NCBI GenBank assembly: GCA_021777105.1
Contig: JAIQZQ010000123.1
Location: 1-47,762, forward strand
DNA length: 47,762 nt
Origin: Candidatus Anammoxibacter sp.
GTDB lineage: Bacteria; Planctomycetota; Brocadiia; Brocadiales; Anammoxibacteraceae
Reading direction: 5' to 3'
In this document: one piece after another, positions 18,924 to 27,484 of the stretch
How the letters are laid out: each line of letters opens with the position of its first letter
Numbering within the stretch: position 1 is the stretch's first letter
Program-made: the position numbers and the translations under genes
The notes under the pieces: model-generated
What the model was told of the DNA's origin: nothing
Seen by the model: only the letters and a program-made list of their open reading frames with translations
Databases searched by the model: none

Positions 18924-19135
18924 CTTGCCGGGCCGGATCAAGACAAATAGATATTCCAAACCGGATAAGCTTATCATATAGTTGAACCGGCTAATGTTAT
19001 TCGCTAACACATTTTGATTTTGAATCTAAAAGCGAAGTCTGATAATAAATTTAATAGCTGGTTTAAACATGGCTTGTTTGATTAATAATTATTAGAAAAC
19101 ATTGCGTTTTTATATATTTACCACATTGCCAATTC

Positions 19136-19435
19136 TTAAACTAAAAGACTGCCGATTCCGCGTTTGAATACTATATTAAGCAACTTCAGATTGCCTCCGC
19201 GCGGTATGACCTCTCCACGCTCCCATTTTTGGTAAGTTGAAGGGCTGACATTTAAACAGTGCGCCATAAGATTTTGGCTAAACTTTGATTTTTTTCTTAT
19301 TGATTTTATTTGTTGAGGTGTTAGCGCCTTGACATCAGGAAATGCCAGCGATTCTAACTCGCGCATTGTCGCCTTATCAAAACCTAAATCTTTTGCCAAA
19401 GAAAACGCGGCGTCAATTGGTGATTTATTTTCCAT
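19136..19435 (-). CDS. higA: HigA-type XRE-family antitoxin
   Basis: 99 residues with a helix-turn-helix in the C-terminal half (LTPQQIKSIRKKSKFSQNLM, then LNVSPSTYQKWERGE). This is typical of XRE-type antitoxins paired with RelE/HigB toxins. It should bind and neutralise the upstream toxin and repress the operon. Its start overlaps the end of the toxin gene by 11 bases, giving the toxin-first order seen in higBA loci. The N-terminal ~35 residues (MENKSPIDAAFSLAKDLGF) likely form the toxin-binding segment; that is inferred from family organisation. Nothing appears damaged. Confidence 0.82.
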   Translation of the reverse strand: MENKSPIDAAFSLAKDLGFDKATMRELESLAFPDVKALTPQQIKSIRKKSKFSQNLMAHCLNVSPSTYQKWERGEVIPRGGNLKLLNIVFKRGIGSLLV

Positions 19436-19805
19436 AATTTCCCTCCAATTCTATCAATGCCCCTGATTGAACGTGCTTTACTATTTCATGTTCAGAGTAA
19501 CTTAATAATTTCTTTCCTAAGAATTTATAAACCTGCTCTTCGTTGTTATTGATATTTGATCTCTGGTTTTTTGCAAAACCATATAAAAAAAAAGCTTTGT
19601 CTTTTACACGTATTGCTATTAGCGTTCGTATTCCGGAGCTTTTGCCACGGTCGAAAACTGGTATTCGTTTTTTGTATAGGTAGCCTCCGTAATTAGCGTC
19701 TACCAGGCCTTTTTCTATTTCAATAACCGCATTAATGAGAGAATCATCCGTAATTGTTTGTTTTTTGGCCCACTTATTAAAGTCTTTTGTTTTAAAGATA
19801 CGCAT
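19425..19805 (-). CDS. higB: RelE/HigB-like toxin (ribosome-dependent mRNase family)
   Basis: 126 residues matching the RelE-like toxin family that starts with an MRIFKTKDF block. It continues with AVIEIEKGLVDANYGGYLYK, the basic block KKRIPVFDRGKSSGIRTLIA, and FFLYGFAKNQRSNI. The conserved Lys/Arg residues typical of this subfamily are present, so the toxin is probably intact. Members cleave mRNA, usually on the ribosome. The start at 19805 has little upstream leader: an AT-rich ATTATACTT lies within 15 bases, so the message may be nearly leaderless. The antitoxin gene overlaps its 3' end, implying translational coupling. Confidence 0.82.
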   Translation of the reverse strand: MRIFKTKDFNKWAKKQTITDDSLINAVIEIEKGLVDANYGGYLYKKRIPVFDRGKSSGIRTLIAIRVKDKAFFLYGFAKNQRSNINNNEEQVYKFLGKKLLSYSEHEIVKHVQSGALIELEGNYGK

Positions 19806-19899
19806 TTTTTAAGTATAATAATGATTACTATAGCGGCCATTATACTATATTTAAAAAGAAAATATAATTAATTCCTTTGTATATAGGGGACATTGTGAA

Positions 19900-19975
19900 T
19901 ATAAAACCGATTTAATATTCCCTCTAAAAAGAGGGGGTGGACGCGAAGCGGGCGGGGCGTGTAAATTACGCTGAA
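19900..19975 (-). repeat. Half copy of TCAGCGT-bounded MITE
   Basis: This matches the reverse complement of the first half of the element at 28351-28480. Shared blocks are CCGATTTAATATTCCCTCTA, a purine-rich hairpin, and an end reading GTAAATTACGCTGA that corresponds to the terminal repeat. The other terminus is missing. The gap 19806-20117 otherwise shows only T-rich sequence and the palindrome at 20085. Confidence 0.6.
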
Positions 19976-20084
19976 CAATTACAATTCGCTTTTGTTACTG
20001 TTTTTCGTGTCTTTTGTGCGCTTTCGTGGGCAAGCTTTTGTTTTTAATTTTGCTTTTGTTTTCAAGCATTTAAATCCGTAAGTG

Positions 20085-20110
20085 GCCCCGCCTGATCAGG
20101 CGGGGCTTTT
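20085..20110. terminator. 22-bp perfect palindrome, probable bidirectional terminator
   Basis: GCCCCGCCTGATCAGGCGGG plus GC is a perfect 22-bp palindrome followed by TTTTAAAT on the plus strand. It lies just past the stop of the minus-strand YVTN gene. The T-run favours plus-strand termination, but the stem would also end the minus-strand message. Confidence 0.55.
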
Positions 20111-20117
20111 AAATCTA

Positions 20118-21521
20118 TCACTCCTGTGATATAGAAGTTTCTACCTCTTCCGCTGAAAATGTTATCTTTCCATCTTTTGTCACAAATCCGAACCTGAACT
20201 TAAACTCAGCGGACCCGTCTGCTCCGGTTGTGGCCAGCGCCGGATCGACAGCCGCCCTTTTTCCAAAAACCTGCGCGCTTATTGTTATACCGGCCATGGC
20301 TTTGCCTGCCCCGTCCAACGCCTTGACAACAGCCTTCTTCGGCAAGACCGAAGACCTTGCCGTTGCCGGTGAAACATCAAGAGAGGCAAGGTCGATTTCC
20401 GGCGAATCCGGTTTCGGGGTAGGGCTTGGGCTTGCTGTCGGCTCGGGAGTTGCCAATATTTCGCCATCATCCTGAATTACAGTTACGTCATCGGAACTGT
20501 TGTTGGTAACATAAACAAGATTGGATGCCGGGTTAACCCCAACCTGGACAGAGCCGTCGCCCGCCAGGACAGTGTCAACAACTTCGCCGGTATCTCCATC
20601 AAGAACAATAACAGAGCCTTCAAGAAATTTTGGCACATAGATCCTGTTTGTATTTGCGTTTACGCCAATGCCGGTTAAAGCCCCTTCGACATCTATTGTG
20701 TTAATCACGCTATTATCCGCCCCATCAATGACGGACACGCCGGCGCTAATCCTGTTGGCGACATAAATACGATTGCGCGCCGCGTCAACATCAATGCCGG
20801 TTGGGACTTCCCCAACCTCCACCGATCCGATTACGGTTTGACTTGCGCCGTCAACAACGGTAACCGTGTTATCCCCTGAATTAGCCACATAAATACGGTT
20901 TGTCAACGGATTCACGGACACGCTATGGCCCACAACCGTTTCGCCGATCCGAACTTCTCCAACCACGGCGTTAATTGAGCCGTCTATAACGCAAAGTCCG
21001 TTATTAGTTGAATTTGCGACATAAATGGTGTTTGTCTGTGGATTTACGGCAATGCCGCTGAATCCGGTTATATTTCGCTCGGTTATAACGGCGGCAACAC
21101 TGTTATCACTGCCGTTTATTGCCAGGATGTGTTCGCTAAGGGAGACATAAATCATATTTGATGTTTCATTTACCGCAATGCCGACGGCAAAAGCGCCTTC
21201 AACACTAAATGTGTCTATAACTTCGTTAGAGGCCCCATCTATTACACTGACACTGTTGTCATCATGAATCGTGTTCGTATTCCTGTTAACAACATAAATC
21301 CGGTTGGTTTTCGAATTCACGGCAACCGCGTCGGGCCCCACGCCGACCTGAACCACTTCAACGACTGTCTGGGCGTTTGCAATAGAGCCCAGGTTTGCAA
21401 TTGCGGCAAACAGAGCAATCATGGCAATGTAAACCAAAGACCTCTTTTTGGTTAAAGGCTTTAAACTATTAACCAACATATTTCTAATAACCAAACATTT
21501 CAGCAATCTATTAATCTTCAT
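20118..21521 (-). CDS. Exported YVTN beta-propeller protein with C-terminal Ig-like domain
   Basis: 467 residues. A basic N-terminus and one hydrophobic segment (about 31-50, ending ANA) form a signal peptide or anchor. Seven or so ~42-residue repeats follow, each with N-R-I-Y-V(A/V)N and V-x-V-I-D-G motifs (NRIYVANSGDNTVTVVDGAS), the YVTN-type propeller pattern. A Pro/Ser/Thr linker (PEPTASPSPTPKP, about 355-370) leads to a ~95-residue C-terminal domain resembling a bacterial Ig-like fold (LDVSPATARSSVLPKKAVV, TTGADGSAEFKF). It is likely periplasmic or surface-exposed and binds a ligand or partner rather than acting as an enzyme. A good GAGAGGG ribosome site lies about seven bases before ATG 21521. 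Confidence 0.82.
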   Translation of the reverse strand: MKINRLLKCLVIRNMLVNSLKPLTKKRSLVYIAMIALFAAIANLGSIANAQTVVEVVQVGVGPDAVAVNSKTNRIYVVNRNTNTIHDDNSVSVIDGASNEVIDTFSVEGAFAVGIAVNETSNMIYVSLSEHILAINGSDNSVAAVITERNITGFSGIAVNPQTNTIYVANSTNNGLCVIDGSINAVVGEVRIGETVVGHSVSVNPLTNRIYVANSGDNTVTVVDGASQTVIGSVEVGEVPTGIDVDAARNRIYVANRISAGVSVIDGADNSVINTIDVEGALTGIGVNANTNRIYVPKFLEGSVIVLDGDTGEVVDTVLAGDGSVQVGVNPASNLVYVTNNSSDDVTVIQDDGEILATPEPTASPSPTPKPDSPEIDLASLDVSPATARSSVLPKKAVVKALDGAGKAMAGITISAQVFGKRAAVDPALATTGADGSAEFKFRFGFVTKDGKITFSAEEVETSISQE

Positions 21522-21560
21522 TAAATACCCTCTCTTAAAAATTAAAAAAACAATTTATTA

Positions 21561-21598
21561 CCTAAATTGAGCGATTCTTATCACCCTCCCCTAACCCC
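21561..21598. repeat. Left fragment of CCCTCCCC MITE, split by IS
   Basis: It contains TGAGCGATTCTTATCACCCT followed by CCCCTAACCCC. It corresponds to one end of the intact element at 42078-42279 (reverse orientation), whose remainder continues at 24081-24247 on the other side of the insertion sequence. Confidence 0.85.
21588..21598 (+). repeat. 11-bp target-site duplication, left copy
   Basis: CCCCTAACCCC occurs immediately before the IS left terminal repeat and again at 24070-24080 immediately after the right one. A duplication of 10-12 bp is typical of the IS231/IS4 group. Confidence 0.85.
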
Positions 21599-21618
21599 AT
21601 ACGCATCAACTTAAGAAC

Positions 21619-22551
21619 TTATGTTATCGAAGGAACGAGAACAGACCGAAATTCTCTACATAGGGGATATAACATTATTAATTTGACATTTTTGTAAAGC
21701 ATAGAATGATCTCCCAATTTTCCTCTACCCTTTGTTTCTCCTACGCAAATCCAATTTGCCGCTTTATAGCAAGCTCCACTAAATCGTTCCTTCTCTACAA
21801 ACGTTTCTAACATTACAGGTCTAAACTTGTAACGTTCCTCCCAATCATCTGGAAGTTTCCTCGCAACTAAAGACAATATCTTTGAGGCAAGGTTTTTAGA
21901 CTTTATCCAGGGTAAAATCAAAAATCGCGAATTATTTACTATCAAATGCAGCTTTCCTTCTCGGTCCTGACGACTCCAACCAATAAATTCTTCTCTCGCT
22001 TGAACGTTCCAGGCCGAGGCGCTAAAACCTAATGCTCCAAGTGTGCCATAACTGCTATTTATCAAATAACGAAGCTGGGAACCTACTAACTTCTTGTACC
22101 CTAAATAATGCCATCGATGAATCATTTCATTCCATTTCTCTGATTGTCTTGACGTCTTTACCTGCTCCAGACTTAGGCCTTCAATTTTCCCTGCCGGTAG
22201 ATTGACGGACGGCTCATTTTCTTTTAATCTATTATTATGTTTGTATTGCTTGCCATTGCTATTTCGCCTTAATGGAGCCGGCAACTTAAACCAGTTGTCT
22301 TTTTCCATACGAAGCAATGCAACTCGACAACTCATGTCTTTTAGTTTGCCATCTGCTTTTAACCATTGCAGGTCTTCACATATCTTCTCGGAAATAGCCG
22401 TCCTTCCAATGCCGTTTGTCTTGACTATCTCACAAACAACTCGCATTTCTTCCATACTAAAATCACGTCCACAATAACGAACGGTGGTGATCCCTTTAGT
22501 ATCTTTGAGAATATCTCCCTTTTTAGCTTGTGTTTTATCTTTGGTTTTCAT
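21619..22551 (-). CDS. DruA-like (DUF4338) protein carried by the IS
   Basis: 310 residues. The C-terminal two thirds match the DUF4338/DruA pattern from memory: IHRWHYLGYKKLVGSQLRYL, LGALGFSASAWNVQ, LHLIVNNSRFLILPWI, KNLASKILSL, LLETFVEKERFSGACYK and ANWICVGETKGRG (both read as MLETFVEKERF and AANWICVGETKGRG here). DruA is named from the Druantia anti-phage system, where it is one of several components; its biochemical role is not settled to my knowledge. Here it is the second gene of an insertion sequence. Its ATG overlaps the transposase stop (ATGA), so translation is coupled. No other Druantia component (for example the large DruE helicase) is nearby. It may be a transposition accessory factor rather than defence; that is inference. 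Confidence 0.82.
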   Translation of the reverse strand: MKTKDKTQAKKGDILKDTKGITTVRYCGRDFSMEEMRVVCEIVKTNGIGRTAISEKICEDLQWLKADGKLKDMSCRVALLRMEKDNWFKLPAPLRRNSNGKQYKHNNRLKENEPSVNLPAGKIEGLSLEQVKTSRQSEKWNEMIHRWHYLGYKKLVGSQLRYLINSSYGTLGALGFSASAWNVQAREEFIGWSRQDREGKLHLIVNNSRFLILPWIKSKNLASKILSLVARKLPDDWEERYKFRPVMLETFVEKERFSGACYKAANWICVGETKGRGKLGDHSMLYKNVKLIMLYPLCREFRSVLVPSIT

Positions 22552-23921
22552 CCAAAACTTTCTATAAAATCTATCTCTTCATCTATCAATTCTAAAGTTG
22601 TCTTACGCCGCCGCTTTTGTTTTAGAAGGCCCTTGGGAAGGCTTTTTATTAAATCTTCTATCAGCTCTGAAATTCTATTCTTCACTATGGATTCACATAG
22701 ACATCCTTTTCGTCGCAACCATTGAATTAGTTTTACTCCGCTTACCTCTCTACGCAAAACAACTCTACAATACCATACGCTAAGTGCATATAGCCCCGTA
22801 ACTATATTTATCATTATTAAACGCCCATAGATCAGGCAACGAATCCTTTCGCTACGAGCGCCTTTCATTACATCAATTTGGAATAGCTGCTTCCATTGTT
22901 TAAATATCAATTCTATCTGCCATCTAATCCGGTATATTGTTCCTATTATTTCCGCCGGCCAGATTTCAACTTTCACATTGGTTATGTAGAAACTATAACT
23001 TAACCATTCTAAATCTTCACGGCTCAAAGACTTTCCTTTTTTTTGCGCCGCTTTCCTGGCTTTACGCCTTCGTTCATTTATTACATGCTCCGGAGCTCGA
23101 TAACATATTAAGCGACTCCACGCCCTTTCGGCTCCAATGTAAACTTCCATATCCATGCAACTTCTGTTGCCAATTTTTTCGCTTACATATGCAGGAAGGT
23201 CTATGGCTTCCGACTCAAACTCTGGGCTTAAATATACGTTAGCTCCCTTAAATAATCGACTTAAATAAAAGACTCCCTTGCAATCAATCTCCTCTATCAC
23301 TGATACAACAAAATATCCTAAGTCCCTGATTATTAAATCGCCTTCTTGAAGTTCTTTCAGTATATTTGACCCATTTTTCTGATCGGGATAAGTTCCATCT
23401 GTAATGCTTACTTCTTTTAATGTATGATTTGTGACATCATATAATAAATCTATCTTTAAGGATGATTTACTTGCGCTTCCGCCAGATCCTTTGAATTCCT
23501 CAGATAAATGTTCATTCAGTTCTATTTGGGTGCTATCCTGAATGTACACATTTTGAAAGGATTCTAATAACTCTATAGGTATCTTCTCTTGTTTTGGCCT
23601 TACTTGGTCTGTGTATATATTTTCTAATGTCTTTTTTAAAAAAGACACCGCTTCCTTGCTATTTATTTTTGCATTCAACGCTTGTGGGCTAATATCTACA
23701 TTAATTGACTTCCTTCTTAGAACATCACACAGTCCTTCTAATGATATTGTTGCTTCATCAAAGTGCTCTATTGTCATCAGTTCAAGGAAATCGCTGCCGG
23801 AAACTTTATTAGTTGAACGTTGGACAAAAGATGTATCTCGCGCAATTTCGTCTAAATTCGTTTCTTCTAAACACTTTATATGTTTTTCTGCTAACTTTTT
23901 TATTTCTTTAAGTTCGGGCAC
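22548..23921 (-). CDS. IS4-family DDE transposase
   Basis: 457 residues. The N-terminal part (RDTSFVQRSTNKVSGSDFLE) resembles IS231-type transposases. The first catalytic Asp is in VYIQDSTQIEL and the second in LIIRDLGYFVV. The third acidic residue lies in YRIRWQIELIFKQWK, which fits the IS4 signature Y-x2-R-x3-E-x6-K exactly. The protein should bind the 12-bp ends and catalyse DDE cut-and-paste transposition. The start is taken as GTG 23921, without a strong ribosome site; an A-rich GGAAATA lies further upstream, so the N-terminus could be off by a few residues. No frameshift or internal stop, so it appears active. Confidence 0.92.
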   Translation of the reverse strand: MPELKEIKKLAEKHIKCLEETNLDEIARDTSFVQRSTNKVSGSDFLELMTIEHFDEATISLEGLCDVLRRKSINVDISPQALNAKINSKEAVSFLKKTLENIYTDQVRPKQEKIPIELLESFQNVYIQDSTQIELNEHLSEEFKGSGGSASKSSLKIDLLYDVTNHTLKEVSITDGTYPDQKNGSNILKELQEGDLIIRDLGYFVVSVIEEIDCKGVFYLSRLFKGANVYLSPEFESEAIDLPAYVSEKIGNRSCMDMEVYIGAERAWSRLICYRAPEHVINERRRKARKAAQKKGKSLSREDLEWLSYSFYITNVKVEIWPAEIIGTIYRIRWQIELIFKQWKQLFQIDVMKGARSERIRCLIYGRLIMINIVTGLYALSVWYCRVVLRREVSGVKLIQWLRRKGCLCESIVKNRISELIEDLIKSLPKGLLKQKRRRKTTLELIDEEIDFIESFG

Positions 23922-24069
23922 GGGGCTTTTTTGTATTTATAAAGGATATTTATTATGTTATATTTCCTTTATACAAAAAAAAGGATTCTGTGTCCCGCAA
24001 AAAATTAGATATTTTTTTTAAGCCACCATCGCTCATCGTTTTTTAGCAAAAGTTAGGTTGATGCGTATA

Positions 24070-24080
24070 CCCCTAACCCC
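24070..24080 (+). repeat. 11-bp target-site duplication, right copy
   Basis: CCCCTAACCCC, identical to 21588-21598, directly follows the IS right end. Confidence 0.85.
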
Positions 24081-24247
24081 TCCCATCAAGGGAGGGGGAA
24101 TAAACGGTATATATTTATTTCAATACAGCGCTCATTAGGTGAAACTTTTTAAATTTGCGATTAAGACTAAAACAAGCCTAATAAGCCAAATTCCCCTCCC
24201 CATAGTGGGAGGGGTTAGGGGAGGGGGTATTTAAATCGCTCAATTTA
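24081..24247 (-). repeat. Right part of IS-split CCCTCCCC MITE
   Basis: Together with 21561-21598 this reconstitutes a ~200-bp element. It matches the reverse complement of 42078-42279 closely over TCCCATCAAGGGAGGGGGAA, GCGATTAAGACTAAAACA and the far end GGGAGGGGTTAGGGGAGGGG. Its ends are inverted G/C-rich repeats. The rest of the gap to 24398 is AT-rich and holds only a duplicated CAACATCTTGT at about 24334-24356. Confidence 0.85.
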
Positions 24248-24398
24248 GGTATTAATATATAGTCAAACAAATGATTGGCAACCAGAGTTAAAAAATAAGA
24301 ATACGAAAGTGAAAGGCGCATAATAATATTTTGCCAACATCTTGTCAACATCTTGTCTATATTTGTTAAAACTTATTAGCGCAGCCCTTTACACCATT

Positions 24399-27300
24399 CT
24401 ACTCCTCAACAACCTTAACACATGGAAATAATAACTCAGATGTGCTGCCGTCAAGATCGGTGGCAGTGGCGCTTACAAAATCTCCCGTGTCTATTATTGA
24501 GCCCGCGGCGGTAAAGAAAAAGCTCGCCTCTCCGGTCACATCGGCCTCCGCCGATGTTGTTTGCCCAATGAAGGTATATGACAAATCTTTTACGCATTCG
24601 GATTTAAATAGTTGGATTGTGTAAGTCTCGCCGACAGAGCCTTGCATAACCCCTCTTATTTCCAGATCGTCGCCAAAATTAACTATTTTAGCGGAATCTA
24701 TGCCTGGAAAATTCAGTTTATCGTTAGGCCCGCGATCAGAATCCTGTTTATCATTAAGCGTTGCGCCGTCATTGCCAAGGTCAATACCTATAGCTTTAGG
24801 GCCTATTCTATCAACAACTTCTATATTGTTTGAGAGCACGGATATCCCATAAGTCTGAAATCCTGTTATTGCTACGCCGCTTCTGTTTTTACTGATTATT
24901 GTATTGCCCTCCCCTGTTTTTACGCCGCCTATTGAATTGTTTTGCGCTCTGCCGGCTACCAGGACTGCGTTTAGCCCATTGCCGGCTTTTTCCTCCGACG
25001 AGGTTAATCCTATCACATTTCCATGCGCTATAGTATCCTCTCCGGCAAGGTATACGCCGTTAGACAGATTGCCGGAGATTAAATTGTCTTTAATCAGAAT
25101 TGAGCGTGAATGAAAATCCAGATTTATTCCATCTTCAGAGTTTCCTGTTTTATTAGCGCCGGATTTATCCAGGCCAATTATGTTGCCTGTAATTTTTGAG
25201 CCGATAGCAGCCGCCCATATTCCATGTTTGCCGTTTCCCGATATAACATTGCCCTCGCCCTCTTCTATGCCTCCGACAGTAGTGATACCTTCGCCTCCAA
25301 ACATAATGCCTGATTCGCTATTGCCCAATGCGCCGGACCCGGTCTTATCAACGCCTATAAAGTTGCCGAAAATTGAGTTGTCATTACCCTTGTTAGTGGC
25401 AACAACTATTCCGTTTTTTGCGTTTCCAGATATAACATTGCTCGCGCCTTGTTCGCTTCCGCCTATAATGTTCCCATTTGCGTTATGTATATATACGCCA
25501 TGTAAATTATTAGGCAACTTATCATCGCCTGTTATATTTGTCCCTATCAAATTTCCCATTACTTTATTGTTATTCCCATTTTCTTTTTTAATTTTAATAC
25601 CGACTCCAAGATTGCCTGAAATAACATTGCCGGGAGTCTTGCCCGGAGCGGATGCAATGCCGCCAATCGTGTTATTGCCGGAGAGAATCATAATCCCATT
25701 GCCGTCATTAGCCTGGCCGCTGCCGGCCGGATCAACACCGATAAAGTTGCCCTCAATCCGGTTGCCGCCTTTGTCAGTTATTAAAACACCGTTGCCGCTG
25801 GAATCCCGATTAACAGGATTGCCGTTGCCGCTAAAATTAATTATGCTTAATCCGCTTATTGTAGACTTGCCACCGGTTATTTTCAGCCCGTCAGCCTTGC
25901 CGGCAATCAGCCCGTCCAATACAATTTTAGGTCTATTCGGAGTCGCATTACCCGGGCCTACGCTATTCAAACCGGCGCCGCCGGAGCCTTCCGGCGGTTG
26001 CGACGCGCCGTCTATGGTCAAGGGATCGGTAATCGCAGGCAAACCGGACTTAAGATCAATTGTATGCGGAGCCGGACCTGGAATGTTAAACGTAATTCTG
26101 TCCGGCCCAAGGTTCCAGTTCGACTCGTCAATTGCGGCCCGCAACGTGCACTCCGGCTCCTGCTTGCCGTCGCGTGTTATCGTATTGCCGGTCCCGCAAA
26201 TGCCGTTGCTCGGATTTTCATCCCTGTCGTCGCCGAAGGAATTAACAACATAACTTTCAACAAGTTGCAAAACAATAGTGTGAAATCGCGCGGATATTTC
26301 AGGAGTAACATTCGGCAGGGCATGATCAAAATATTCCGCCTCAAAATCATTTACAAGTTCAGGATCGTCAGACTCAACAAGCTCCGTCGCGGCGTTTGTA
26401 ACCTGCACAGTGTACAACAGGCCTATTGGGGCGCTCCCGTCGGTAGGCACGGCCTCAAACAGAGGAACATTATCAAATTGAAACACCGGCAAATCCTCCG
26501 GCGTAACGTTTACGGTTTCAACAAGCGACCTTCCTTCGCCGGCAAGAAACCGGATATATTCATCAGCAGTTTCATCATCATCTTGCGCCCTTACTTCAGA
26601 GTCTTGCCTGTAAAGCTCAACCGTTGCCCTGTGTATCGGGTGGCCCGCGCTACCGGTCTCGGGTGTAGGCTGCGATTTTAAAGAGCCTTTAATTGTCCCT
26701 ACCGGGGTATCGGGATCTACCGTTTTTACGCCGGAGCTTTCCATATTTGCTGTAAAATTACCGCAAAAGCCATTGCCCTCAATGTCAGTCTCTCCACACC
26801 ACAAGCCGTTTTCAGCGCCTGAAATAGAGGCAATCTTTATCACCGGCGCCCCCGGCTCAACATTTTTGTGCCCAAAGTTTAAATCTATTTTAGGGACTAT
26901 TGATGAACAAGGAAACACTTCAGGGTTTAACAGTTCGGTTTTCATAGTCACACTTGAGCCGACCAACGCAAATCCGCCGCTATCGAGCAATTTCCAGCGA
27001 AAACTCTTTTGCGTTTTATATTGAGCAACATCACTGTTTGTCACGCCAAAATACCATTGCGTACTGGATTCCTCAAAAAATTCATAGACGCCAATTAAAA
27101 CAGAGGCTTCAACATCATAAAGTTGATGAAACTCATCGCCGACAACGCGGCTTTCAACCAAAGCCGCGGTTACATTTGCCGTTGACATAAACCTTCTGGA
27201 TTCATTTTCAAGCGGAGCAAATGAATTGAAACAATCCTTCTCCTGATCATCGCTAAAACTCCCGCTAATATCGCATGGCGTATTATAAATAAGAGCTCCC

Positions 27301-27434
27301 TTTTTAATATCGTCGCCAATATTCTCATCAGCAAAACCTATCAATTCACATGAACTAGCGGAACTGACAAAAAATGGGCAAGTTACAAACAGAATAAAAA
27401 CCGGTAAAATCACGGATAATAAATGTCTCTGCAT
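24399..27434 (-). CDS. Exported right-handed beta-helix protein with CSLREC-type domain
   Basis: About 1011 residues from ATG 27434, which follows AAGGAG at eight-base spacing; an earlier in-frame start at 27488 lacks one. A signal peptide (about 1-27, LLSVILPVFILFVTCPFF) precedes ~370 residues of beta-rich N-terminal region. A CSLREC-like motif follows at about 395-445 (ECTLRAAIDESNW). Then come ~450 residues of parallel beta-helix repeats with recurring G-N-x-I-x-G and G-V-x-I motifs (GNVISGNLGVGIKI, GNFIGVD, NGNIIGGS). The last ~120 residues look like a beta-sandwich (EIRGVMQGSVGETYTIQLF). Such proteins are secreted or surface-attached, with carbohydrate-binding or adhesin-like roles. No catalytic residues are recognised. 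It sits 50 bases downstream of the PPC-like gene, probably in one operon. Confidence 0.85.
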   Translation of the reverse strand: MQRHLLSVILPVFILFVTCPFFVSSASSCELIGFADENIGDDIKKGALIYNTPCDISGSFSDDQEKDCFNSFAPLENESRRFMSTANVTAALVESRVVGDEFHQLYDVEASVLIGVYEFFEESSTQWYFGVTNSDVAQYKTQKSFRWKLLDSGGFALVGSSVTMKTELLNPEVFPCSSIVPKIDLNFGHKNVEPGAPVIKIASISGAENGLWCGETDIEGNGFCGNFTANMESSGVKTVDPDTPVGTIKGSLKSQPTPETGSAGHPIHRATVELYRQDSEVRAQDDDETADEYIRFLAGEGRSLVETVNVTPEDLPVFQFDNVPLFEAVPTDGSAPIGLLYTVQVTNAATELVESDDPELVNDFEAEYFDHALPNVTPEISARFHTIVLQLVESYVVNSFGDDRDENPSNGICGTGNTITRDGKQEPECTLRAAIDESNWNLGPDRITFNIPGPAPHTIDLKSGLPAITDPLTIDGASQPPEGSGGAGLNSVGPGNATPNRPKIVLDGLIAGKADGLKITGGKSTISGLSIINFSGNGNPVNRDSSGNGVLITDKGGNRIEGNFIGVDPAGSGQANDGNGIMILSGNNTIGGIASAPGKTPGNVISGNLGVGIKIKKENGNNNKVMGNLIGTNITGDDKLPNNLHGVYIHNANGNIIGGSEQGASNVISGNAKNGIVVATNKGNDNSIFGNFIGVDKTGSGALGNSESGIMFGGEGITTVGGIEEGEGNVISGNGKHGIWAAAIGSKITGNIIGLDKSGANKTGNSEDGINLDFHSRSILIKDNLISGNLSNGVYLAGEDTIAHGNVIGLTSSEEKAGNGLNAVLVAGRAQNNSIGGVKTGEGNTIISKNRSGVAITGFQTYGISVLSNNIEVVDRIGPKAIGIDLGNDGATLNDKQDSDRGPNDKLNFPGIDSAKIVNFGDDLEIRGVMQGSVGETYTIQLFKSECVKDLSYTFIGQTTSAEADVTGEASFFFTAAGSIIDTGDFVSATATDLDGSTSELLFPCVKVVEE

Positions 27435-27484
27435 TGGAATTACTCCTTGTGTTAATTGTTTAACGTGTTCTATTCGCTTAAGGC

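Larger units (their letters stand above)
21599..24069 (-). mobile_element. IS4-family (IS231-like) insertion sequence with DruA-like passenger
   Basis: The element is about 2.47 kb. The left end (21599-21610) is ATACGCATCAAC and the right end (24057-24068) is its exact reverse complement; similarity continues three of the next four bases. It carries two overlapping minus-strand genes: a DDE transposase with a Y-R-E-K signature and a DUF4338/DruA-like gene. Flanking 11-bp duplications and the interrupted MITE define the insertion precisely. Both genes look intact, so the element could still be mobile. Right of the transposase start, 23922-24056 is non-coding. Confidence 0.93.

Noticed and set aside
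21619..22551. Complete Druantia defence system
   Set aside because: Only a DruA-like gene is present and it lies inside the IS ends; no DruE-type helicase or other Druantia component is nearby.
24334..24356. Tandem CAACATCTTGT duplication as a regulatory iteron
   Set aside because: Only two units, no partner gene or symmetry; likely chance or slippage.
25180..26253. 357-codon plus-strand open frame opposite the beta-helix gene
   Set aside because: It is the antisense of repetitive beta-helix codons, giving a Pro/Leu/Ile-rich string without domain features.
25998..26681. 227-codon plus-strand open frame opposite the beta-helix and CSLREC region
   Set aside because: Antisense shadow of a well-supported exported protein; no ribosome site or motifs.
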